Origin: Arthrobacter sp. Bi83
GTDB lineage: Bacteria; Actinomycetota; Actinomycetes; Actinomycetales; Micrococcaceae
Assembly (NCBI RefSeq): GCF_918698095.1
Contig: NZ_CAKKLY010000034.1
Coordinates: 1-53,388 of the forward strand
Reading direction: 5' to 3'
DNA length: 53,388 nucleotides
Each line of letters opens with the position of its first letter. Position 1 is the stretch's first letter. The translations under genes were made by a program, and so were the position numbers. Under the pieces are notes generated by a model, which had not been told where the DNA came from, did not search any database, and saw only the letters and a list, made by a program, of their open reading frames with translations. Positions 46,934 through 53,388 of the stretch are shown in pieces.

Positions 46934-48487
46934 TCAGCCGTGGCGGCGTGGCGCGTCGAAGAAATCCACTTCGTAGCGGCAGGACTGCCGGAAGGCCGTG
47001 AGCATCTGGGTGCGTTCCCAGTCAGACGCCGCGCGCCCGGCGGCATCGGTGATCCCGATGGCCTGCCGGGTGGCCGCGGCGAAGTCCTCGTCGGCGTAGG
47101 TGCGCAGCCACTCCGCGTACGGATGCTCTTCCGGGGCGCCCGCCGCCGCAAATTCGGCGTGGAGGCTCGCCCCGACGTCGGCATAGAGCCAGAAGCACGG
47201 AAGCACCGCCGCCACCAGCACGGCATAGCTTCCGGATGCCGACGCAGCCAGCAGGTGGTCCACATATGCCTTGGTGACCGGGCCCAGCTCCGCCCGCACC
47301 CTCCGGGTGCTGAGCCAGCTGCGGTGCAGCTCCGACTCGACTTCGAGGCACTGCTGCGCGGAACGCGCCCAAAAGAGCTGCTCGGCCTCGGTGGGGGCAA
47401 GGGCGCTGGCCCGCGCCAGGACGCGTGAATACCCGTTGAGGTAGATGGCATCCTGGGCGAGGTAGTACGCAAACTCGTTTTCCGACAGGGTGCCTTCCAC
47501 CAGGCCGCGGATGAAGCCCAGGCCGTAGATCGCTTCCAGGTCGGGTGCGGCTTCGGCGTGGAGCATCCCGGCATAGCTGCCTTCGCCCGCCACCGTCAGG
47601 TGGTGGAAGTGGTGGACAGGTCCGTTACCGTGCCCCACGTCGAGCCTCCCGGACGTGCGGAGGGCCCCCTCAAGCCACGGCTTGACGGTACGCAAGGACA
47701 GCTCCCAGTCCCCTAAGCGCGCCTGCACCGTAGCCATGGCTGAGGACAGCGAGCACCCTGTGCCGTGGCTGTTGCGCGTCGGAACCCGCTCGCCGTCCAC
47801 CACCACGACGTCAGCCGACAGCACACCACCGGTGTTCACGAGGGCGTCCGGGCAATCAGCACCGTCCAGATGCCCTCCCTTGACCAGGACTGTAGCCCCG
47901 GTTTCGGCCGACAACCGTTTTCCCTGCTCGAGCGCGTCGGACCAGGTGGCGGCTTCCGGTTCCCCGAGCAGCATGCCCAGCTCGGCAAGGTTGGGCGTGA
48001 TCAGGTCGGCCAGCGGCAGAAGTGCCCGAAGTGCAGACTCGGCGGACTCCCGCAGGAGCCGGTCCCCGCTCGTTGCCACCATGACCGGGTCAAGAACCAC
48101 GACGCCGGGACGGACCTTCTCCAGCCAGCTGCGGACCGCGGTGATCACCTTTTCGTCGCCCAGCATGCCGATCTTCACGGCGTCCACAGTGATGTCGTCG
48201 CTGACCGCTGACAGCTGCGCGGTGAGGAAATCCGCCGGCGGAACGTGGACGGCACTGACGCCGCGGGTGTTCTGCGCGGTCAGCGCCGTGATGGCGGCCA
48301 TTCCATAGCCTCCGTTGGCCGCGATGCTCTTCAGGTCCGCCTGGACGCCGGCGCCTCCTGAAGGGTCCGAGCCGGCGATCGCCAAGACCCGGGGAATGTC
48401 CCGGCCGGTGCGCGGGGAGAATTTGAAGGCGGCAACGGAGGAATCAACCGCGGGAGGCAGGACAGATGCTGAGGACAAAGGAGACAT
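46934..48487 (-). CDS. ThiD-TenA fusion (HMP kinase / aminopyrimidine aminohydrolase-like)
   Basis: 517 residues, two enzymes of thiamine pyrimidine metabolism in one chain. The ThiD half (about 30-285) phosphorylates HMP and HMP-P: VLAIAGSDPSGGAGVQADLK, VVLDPVMVATSGDRLL and the catalytic NSHGTGCSLSSAMATV. The TenA half (about 300-510) carries NEFAYYLAQDAIYLNGYSRV and AAVLPCFWLYADVG with the likely catalytic Cys, then FFDAP. TenA salvages degraded pyrimidine. A TPP riboswitch lies directly upstream, which confirms the pathway. The gene separates rne from rplU-rpmA, which are often adjacent. Confidence 0.95.
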   Translation of the reverse strand: MSPLSSASVLPPAVDSSVAAFKFSPRTGRDIPRVLAIAGSDPSGGAGVQADLKSIAANGGYGMAAITALTAQNTRGVSAVHVPPADFLTAQLSAVSDDITVDAVKIGMLGDEKVITAVRSWLEKVRPGVVVLDPVMVATSGDRLLRESAESALRALLPLADLITPNLAELGMLLGEPEAATWSDALEQGKRLSAETGATVLVKGGHLDGADCPDALVNTGGVLSADVVVVDGERVPTRNSHGTGCSLSSAMATVQARLGDWELSLRTVKPWLEGALRTSGRLDVGHGNGPVHHFHHLTVAGEGSYAGMLHAEAAPDLEAIYGLGFIRGLVEGTLSENEFAYYLAQDAIYLNGYSRVLARASALAPTEAEQLFWARSAQQCLEVESELHRSWLSTRRVRAELGPVTKAYVDHLLAASASGSYAVLVAAVLPCFWLYADVGASLHAEFAAAGAPEEHPYAEWLRTYADEDFAAATRQAIGITDAAGRAASDWERTQMLTAFRQSCRYEVDFFDAPRRHG

Positions 48488-48566
48488 CCCTTCGCCGGTG
48501 CTAACCGGTCAGGTTCAACGGGTTTGGATCTCAGCCGGCACTTTGCTCGGCACCCCGTGTCAGTCC
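48483..48566 (-). promoter_or_regulatory. TPP (THI-box) riboswitch
   Basis: On the minus strand the conserved elements appear in order: GGGGTGCC, then GGCTGAGATC, CCCGTTGAACCTGACCGGTT, AGCACCGGCGAAGGGATG. This is the thiamin-pyrophosphate aptamer. It ends at the ThiD-TenA start, so it probably acts on translation initiation: bound TPP would hide the ribosome site. Confidence 0.95.
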
Positions 48567-48593
48567 CCCAGCCTAGCGGCTTACTCCCAAAAC

Positions 48594-48633
48594 CCAACGG
48601 GCCGGTGCTGCGATTGCAGCACCGGCCCGTTGG
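48594..48633 (-). terminator. Terminator of rne
   Basis: A perfect 18-bp stem (CCAACGGGCCGGTGCTGC and complement) with a 4-nt loop, 13 bp after the rne stop and just before the TPP riboswitch. It insulates thi control from rne transcription. Confidence 0.9.
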
Positions 48634-48645
48634 AAGGGGGTCGAC

Positions 48646-51600
48646 TCAGAGCTCAGACGCGGGTACGCCTACGCCAAGAATGATCGGCTCGCTGGCCGGC
48701 TTGGCGGCAGCCACCTTCTCCGCTTCCGGAGCCTTGGCCTCATGCGAGTGTCCGGCCACTGCTGCCGGCGCCGTCTCATGGTGTTCCACGGACGTCTCGT
48801 TGGCTGCGCCCTGCGCACGGCTTGCGCTGCGGTTCCGGCGCGGACGTCGGGCCCGGGTCTGCACGGCCGAGTGATCCGCGAACCGGTCGGCGTCGTTCTC
48901 CGCAACCGCCGGAGCGGGACTCGCCCCGGTTCGCGCCGGGGCAGCTACCGCAGTGGCAGGGCCGGCTGCAGCCGGATCAACAACAGCAGGTACCGGGGCC
49001 GCCGTCGGCTCCTCCGCAGCGGGAGCAGCAGGCTCGCCAAGGTGTGCGAAGGCTTCCTCAAGCCGGTCCAGGGTCAGGGCAGGCGTTTCGGATGCCAGCT
49101 CGTCGGCGTGCTCGACGAAGGGAAGCACCACCTTCTCGCCTCCGAACGTCAGCACGGCGCCGGGACGGCCGGAAATGCTTTCCGTCTCCGGGCTGCGGTG
49201 CACTGCCGGGCTCTCCGGAGCGGAGGCCGCCGGCACGGGAGCAGGCCGCGCCGCATCGCCGGAGACACCGTGGTGGGCGGCATCCTCATGCAGGTGGGCT
49301 GCGTGTGCCGCTGCCGCTATGTTGGCGAGGGCCGCCCGGGTGGCTTCGGCCTTGGCATGGCGCTCGGCCTCGTTTGGCTCGTGATGGACAGCGGCGGGAG
49401 CAGTAGGCGCGGACTCGGCCGGAACCTGGCCGCCCTTACCGCGGCGGCGGCTCTTTCGCTCCGGGCGCACGGCGGGCTGGTGCTCCGCCCGAGGGATGTG
49501 GTGCTCGGCGGCAACGACATTGGCCCGGCGGTGCTCGACCGGCTCGTCGTGGGTGACGATGCCGCGGCCGGCGCACGCCTCGCACTGCTCGCCGAAGACT
49601 TCCAGCAGCCCGGTGCCCATCCGTTTGCGCGTCATCTGCACGAGTCCCAGCGAGGTCACCTCCGCGACCTGGTGCTTGGTCCGGTCGCGGCCGAGGCACT
49701 CAACCATGCGGCGCAGCACGAGGTCGCGGTTGGATTCGAGCACCATGTCGATGAAGTCGATCACGATGATGCCGCCGATGTCGCGGAGTCGGAGCTGCCG
49801 GACGACTTCCTCGGCCGCCTCCAGGTTGTTCTTGGTGACCGTCTCTTCCAGGTTGCCGCCGCTGCCGGTGAACTTGCCGGTGTTGACGTCAACCACGGTC
49901 ATGGCTTCGGTGCGGTCAATCACGAGGGAACCGCCGGACGGCAGGAACACCTTGCGGTCCAGCGCCTTGTGGATCTGCTCGTCGATCCGCCACGCCGCGA
50001 AGATGTCGGTGTCCTTGGTCCACTTCTCCAGCCGGCCCACCAGGTCGGGTGCCACATAGGTGACGTAGGCCTCGATGGTGTCCCACGCTTCCTCGCCGGA
50101 AACGATCAGCTTCGAGAAGTCCTCGTTGAAGACGTCACGGACCACCTTGATCGTCAGGTCCGGTTCGCCGTAGAGCAGTTCCGGGGCGAGGACCTTCGTG
50201 GAGCTGGACTGGCTCTCGATGCCCTCCCACTGCGCCCGGAGGCGGTTGATGTCGTGGGTGAGCTCTTCCTCGGACGCACCTTCGGCCGCGGTCCGGACGA
50301 TCACGCCGGCATTTTCCGGCAGGCGGTCCTTGAGGATGCGCTTGAGGCGGTTGCGTTCGACGTCGGGCAGCTTGCGGGAGATGCCCGTCATGGAGCCGCC
50401 GGGCACGTACACAAGGTAGCGTCCGGGCAGGGAGATCTGACTGGTGAGGCGTGCGCCCTTGTGGCCCACGGGATCCTTGGTGACCTGGACCAGGACGGCA
50501 TCCCCGGACTTCAGGGCGTTCTCGATCCGGCGCTGCTTGCCTTCGAGGTTGACGGCCTCCCAGTTCACTTCACCGGCGTAGAGCACGGCGTTGCGGCCGC
50601 GTCCAATGTCGACGAAGGCGGCTTCCATGGACGGCAGCACGTTCTGGACCTTGCCCAGGTAGACGTTGCCGATGAGGGAGTCCTGCTGCGTCTTGGACAC
50701 GAAGTGCTCGGCCAGCACGCCGTCTTCGAGGACGCCGATCTGGATTCTGTCGTCGCGCTGGCGCACGATCATTTGGCGGTCCACGGATTCGCGGCGGGCA
50801 AGGAACTCGGCCTCTGTGATGACGGTGCGGCGGCGGCCGGTGTCGCGGGATTCGCGGCGGCGCTGCTTCTTCGCTTCCAGCCTGGTGGAGCCCTTGACGC
50901 TGGTTACGCGGTTGTTGACGGCGGGTTCACTGGGGACACGTGGAGCGCGGACACGGGTCACGGTGTTGGGGGGATCGTCATCTCCCCCGCCGGTGAGCTC
51001 AAGGTCCTGGTCACCGCGGCGGCGGCGGCGGCGCCGGCGTGAGGTCACGCCTTCTTCGGGCTGGCCGGCGTTCTCTTCGTCGGTGTCGTCGGCTGCGTCG
51101 GCTCCTTCGGAGTCGCCTTCGGCGTCGTCGCGGTCGGTGATTTCACTGCGGTTCCGGCCGCGGCGTCCGCGGCTGCGACGGCGGCGGCGTCCGCCGTCGT
51201 CCTCCAGGTCACCGTCCTCGCCGCTTTCGGCGTCAGTTTCCTCCGCTGCAGCGGGCGCCGCTGCGGGGCGGATCACTGTGTTCAGGTCAGGAGCCTGGAA
51301 AATGATCGATGTGACCGACGCGGGCTCCAGGAAGAGCGAACCGGCAGGAGCGGCCTGCGACGGTGCCTCCTCGGCCTCTGCGGCCTCGGCTTCCGGGGTC
51401 GCCGCGGCGGCTGCAGCCTCAGCCTGTATTTCCGTGACGGGTGTTTCTTCAACCCGTGTTTCGGACGCCGGAGCTTCGGCCGCGGCGGCGGGTTCAGCCG
51501 CCGCTTCCGCGGTCTGAGGGGCGACGGTCTCGGGTTCCACGGCCTTGGGTTTGGTGGCGCGGCGGCGGCGCACCGGCTTCACCTCGGCGGCAGGTTCCTC

Positions 51601-52047
51601 AGTGGCGGATTCGACGGCGGCAGCTTCGGCGGGAGGGGAGACTGCACCGCCCGGAAGCGTTGCGTCTGCGCCCGTGACCTCCGCGGCGCCTGTGTCAGCA
51701 CCTGCATCGCCGGCGAAGGCGGGCAAGGGCTCGTCGGCAACCTTCTTGCGGGAGCGCGTGCGCCGCACCGGGGCCTTGGCCTCGGCAACGGCAGCTTCCA
51801 CTGCCGCCACTTCGGCATGCGCGGCATCTGCCGGGTCCGACACAGCGGGCTCAGCCGACAGTGCGGGTTCAGCCAGGGCGGGCTCCTGCAGTTCCGGTTC
51901 CGGCAGCGAGAGCGGGGCTTCCGGTTCCTTTACCTTCGGCGCTGCCTTGCGCCTGGTTCGGGTGGCCTTCTTGGGAGCCTCCGCGGCTACTGCTTCTGCA
52001 CTGGCAGCCGGTTCTTCGTTAACGGCTATTACCTGGTCATTATCCAT
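48646..52047 (-). CDS. rne: Ribonuclease E/G family endoribonuclease
   Basis: 1133 residues. The N-terminal ~430 residues are Ala/Glu/Pro-rich and disordered, with R-rich patches (GRRRRRSRGRRGRN). Next comes an S1 RNA-binding domain (about 459-530, VYLGKVQNVLPSMEAAFVDI) and the catalytic region: VVDVNTGKF and IIVIDFIDM metal-binding Asp residues, then CEACAGRG, the zinc-link Cys pair near 820. The C-terminal ~300 residues are again low complexity. Actinobacterial RNase E has extensions on both sides, as here. I chose ATG 52047 (CAGGAG about 11 bp upstream); 22 further residues are open upstream. Confidence 0.95.
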   Translation of the reverse strand: MDNDQVIAVNEEPAASAEAVAAEAPKKATRTRRKAAPKVKEPEAPLSLPEPELQEPALAEPALSAEPAVSDPADAAHAEVAAVEAAVAEAKAPVRRTRSRKKVADEPLPAFAGDAGADTGAAEVTGADATLPGGAVSPPAEAAAVESATEEPAAEVKPVRRRRATKPKAVEPETVAPQTAEAAAEPAAAAEAPASETRVEETPVTEIQAEAAAAAATPEAEAAEAEEAPSQAAPAGSLFLEPASVTSIIFQAPDLNTVIRPAAAPAAAEETDAESGEDGDLEDDGGRRRRRSRGRRGRNRSEITDRDDAEGDSEGADAADDTDEENAGQPEEGVTSRRRRRRRRGDQDLELTGGGDDDPPNTVTRVRAPRVPSEPAVNNRVTSVKGSTRLEAKKQRRRESRDTGRRRTVITEAEFLARRESVDRQMIVRQRDDRIQIGVLEDGVLAEHFVSKTQQDSLIGNVYLGKVQNVLPSMEAAFVDIGRGRNAVLYAGEVNWEAVNLEGKQRRIENALKSGDAVLVQVTKDPVGHKGARLTSQISLPGRYLVYVPGGSMTGISRKLPDVERNRLKRILKDRLPENAGVIVRTAAEGASEEELTHDINRLRAQWEGIESQSSSTKVLAPELLYGEPDLTIKVVRDVFNEDFSKLIVSGEEAWDTIEAYVTYVAPDLVGRLEKWTKDTDIFAAWRIDEQIHKALDRKVFLPSGGSLVIDRTEAMTVVDVNTGKFTGSGGNLEETVTKNNLEAAEEVVRQLRLRDIGGIIVIDFIDMVLESNRDLVLRRMVECLGRDRTKHQVAEVTSLGLVQMTRKRMGTGLLEVFGEQCEACAGRGIVTHDEPVEHRRANVVAAEHHIPRAEHQPAVRPERKSRRRGKGGQVPAESAPTAPAAVHHEPNEAERHAKAEATRAALANIAAAAHAAHLHEDAAHHGVSGDAARPAPVPAASAPESPAVHRSPETESISGRPGAVLTFGGEKVVLPFVEHADELASETPALTLDRLEEAFAHLGEPAAPAAEEPTAAPVPAVVDPAAAGPATAVAAPARTGASPAPAVAENDADRFADHSAVQTRARRPRRNRSASRAQGAANETSVEHHETAPAAVAGHSHEAKAPEAEKVAAAKPASEPIILGVGVPASEL

Positions 52048-52512
52048 ATGTGGCAACACTCCTGCCCCTGACATGCCGCCACATCCGGCACCCGTTGGGG
52101 CACATATTGTCAAAACCCGCGGGCGTTGACAGAAGTCAATTGGATACCCTCAGGTTCGCACCGGCAGTGGGGTGCGGCAGCCCTGAAAGGCCGGCGGGAA
52201 TGCTACTGGAACCCGTTGTTTCTGCAATCCACAACTAGGTGCCGTCCAATGGAATGCGGGAGGCCGGATTTCCGAATCCGGAGCCTGCACTGCTTCTCAT
52301 TGGCGGTCTTGGGAACAAGCCACCGGACCGGAACTCGAATGTGGTTCGCGCTCCAGCCACGTTCATTCTCTCACACCACCGTACAAAAACGCCGTAATTA
52401 TGTGACAAAGGCGGTCAAGGGACCCGCGGACGGCTGGCTGCCCCAAGCTTGCACCCAGTTCGCGGCGATACAATCTGGGCAGGAGCACCCCCAGACAAAG
52501 GACGCCAGCCCC
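52048..52512. promoter_or_regulatory. Divergent region between rne and the VKOR gene
   Basis: 465 bp. It must hold the rne promoter and probably a long rne leader. No gene or clear repeat is recognised. Confidence 0.5.
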
Positions 52513-53196
52513 ATGCCCAGCATTTCGTCTTCCACCGGCACGGATTCCGGACACGCTTACGCCGACGAATCCGGACGAACTCCGGCGACTGCCGGCACCT
52601 CTCTGCCGGCCATGACCCGTGACCGTCCCTTCGGGTGGCTGCTGGTCATCACCGGCATCGTGGGGTGGCTCGCGTCGGGCACCCTGGTGCTGGAGAAACT
52701 TGAGGTGCTCAAGGACCCCAACCACACCACCGTCTGCGATGTGAATCCCTGGATCTCCTGCGGCCAGGTGATGCAGACTCCCCAAAGTTCGGTCTTCGGC
52801 TTTCCCAACATGTTCATCGGCATCGTCGCCTTCGCTGTCACCATCACGGTAGGGATGGCGCTGCTGGCAGGGGCGAAGTTTGCACGGTGGTACTGGCTCG
52901 GGCTGCAGGCCGGCATCACGCTGGGTTTCATCTTTGTAGTGTGGCTGTGGTCCCAGGCACTGTACGTGATCCACATACTCTGCCCGTTCTGCATGGTGGT
53001 CTGGGCAGCCATGATTCCGCTGTTCGTCTGGGTGACGGTACGCAATATTGTCCAGGGCGTGATCCCGGTGCCTGCCGGGGTGGCCAGGATCCTCGGCGAC
53101 GCCGGGTGGATCATCACTGCGCTGCTTTACGTGGCGGTCATCGCGACGATCTTCTTCGCCTTCATCCAGGTGTTCGTCGGAACCTCCGGCTTCTAA
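52513..53196 (+). CDS. VKOR-family membrane thiol oxidoreductase
   Basis: 227 residues. A cytoplasmic start of ~35 residues is followed by four to five membrane helices. The two redox pairs expected of bacterial VKOR are present: a loop pair in TVCDVNPWISCGQVMQ (with the conserved Ser/Asn region SSVFGFPNMFIG) and the active-site CPFC in HILCPFCMVVW. Bacterial VKOR reoxidises a DsbA-like protein and passes electrons to menaquinone. There is no DsbA-like gene within this window. AAAGGA lies about 10 bp before ATG 52513. An IS30-type element begins 60 bp after the stop. Confidence 0.93.
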   Translation: MPSISSSTGTDSGHAYADESGRTPATAGTSLPAMTRDRPFGWLLVITGIVGWLASGTLVLEKLEVLKDPNHTTVCDVNPWISCGQVMQTPQSSVFGFPNMFIGIVAFAVTITVGMALLAGAKFARWYWLGLQAGITLGFIFVVWLWSQALYVIHILCPFCMVVWAAMIPLFVWVTVRNIVQGVIPVPAGVARILGDAGWIITALLYVAVIATIFFAFIQVFVGTSGF

Positions 53197-53257
53197 CCCT
53201 CCCCCTGCCGTCAAGCGCGAGCGAACACTTGAGGCCCCTGCTTCACAAGGCGGTTTC

Positions 53258-53388
53258 TAGGGGTCGTTGCAACACCTGTTGGTTAGGTGGTTAGTAGTAA
53301 AGCACGTAAACGCTCGGCTGGGGTTTCCCAGCCGAGCGTTTTACGTGGCCGGCCGTTGAGTTTCTGAGCGACGAGTTCGAGGTCTTCG
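53258..53388 (-). mobile_element. IS30-family insertion sequence, right end, cut by window
   Basis: The boundary is marked by a terminal repeat (GGGGTCGTTGCAACACC, 53258-53274) right beside the transposase 3' end. The element extends beyond the window. Confidence 0.75.
53283..53388 (-). CDS. IS30-family transposase, C-terminal fragment in window
   Basis: About 34 residues are visible: EDLELVAQKLNGRPRKTLGW, then ETPAERLRALLLTT and stop at 53283. The NGRPRKTLGWETPAE motif is a hallmark of the IS30 transposase C-terminus. The remainder lies outside the window, so intactness cannot be judged. Confidence 0.85.
   Translation of the reverse strand, partial: EDLELVAQKLNGRPRKTLGWETPAERLRALLLTT

Noticed and set aside
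48742..51042. 766-codon plus-strand ORF opposite rne
   Set aside because: Shadow ORF caused by high GC at third positions; rne domains are clear on the minus strand.

Overview
The window is high-GC actinobacterial chromosome. Gene content and order (class Ib nrdHIEF, rne-rplU-rpmA-obg-proB-proA, nadD-rsfS, RsfS-linked Pro/Ala-rich membrane protein, DUF4193, DUF2004, ThiD-TenA fusion) point to a member of the Micrococcaceae, most likely Arthrobacter sensu lato. The species cannot be fixed from this sequence alone.

Region 1 (1-12,700) is an accessory, immunity-flavoured island. It opens with the 5' part of a large TIR-STAND-WD40 gene whose WD40 repeats are almost identical 129-bp tandem copies running off the left edge. 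Divergent from it lies a tight pair, a patatin-like phospholipase and a small PGDYG-like protein. To the right the island is a graveyard: an integrase-type transposase with an internal deletion and two frameshifts inside recognisable inverted ends, a frameshifted GNAT gene, a decayed WD40 C-terminus between two ~170-bp inverted repeats, a secreted protein of unknown function, an IS3-type transposase fragment that cut a PD-(D/E)XK-like gene, and a broken AAA ATPase-DUF4435 gene that resembles a fused PARIS (AriA-AriB) defence protein.

Region 2 (13,000-34,000) is largely core. It holds the nrdH-nrdI-nrdE-nrdF operon with a pair of candidate NrdR boxes, an overlapping FAD oxidoreductase-DUF1365-cyclopropane synthase operon with a divergent LysR regulator, DUF2004, metF-metE, a ROK repressor, an RsmC/RlmG-like methyltransferase, DUF4193 and PhnA/YjdM zinc-ribbon proteins, a GNAT protein, and a hipBA toxin-antitoxin pair with palindromic operators and an apparently leaderless promoter.

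Region 3 (34,197-38,737) is a 4.3-kb segment bracketed by two direct repeats of ~130 bp, each a complete tRNA-Ala(GGC) plus its terminator. It carries a secreted GH16 glycosidase, a cytochrome P450, a SHOCT membrane protein and small ORFs.

Region 4 (38,800-53,388) is core again, nearly all on the minus strand: rsfS, a Pro/Ala-rich membrane protein, nadD, a small His-rich membrane protein, proA, proB, obg, rpmA, rplU, a TPP-riboswitch-controlled thiD-tenA fusion placed between rplU and rne, and rne. A VKOR-family gene runs the other way and ends against the terminus of an IS30-family element that leaves the window.

Functionally, the intact candidates for coordinated action are the TIR-STAND-WD40 sensor/effector facing the patatin-PGDYG pair (possible abortive immunity), the lipid-modification triad, the nrd operon and hipBA. 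Many frameshifts cluster in 5.0-12.7 kb; I read them as decay, but read errors cannot be excluded from one sequence.
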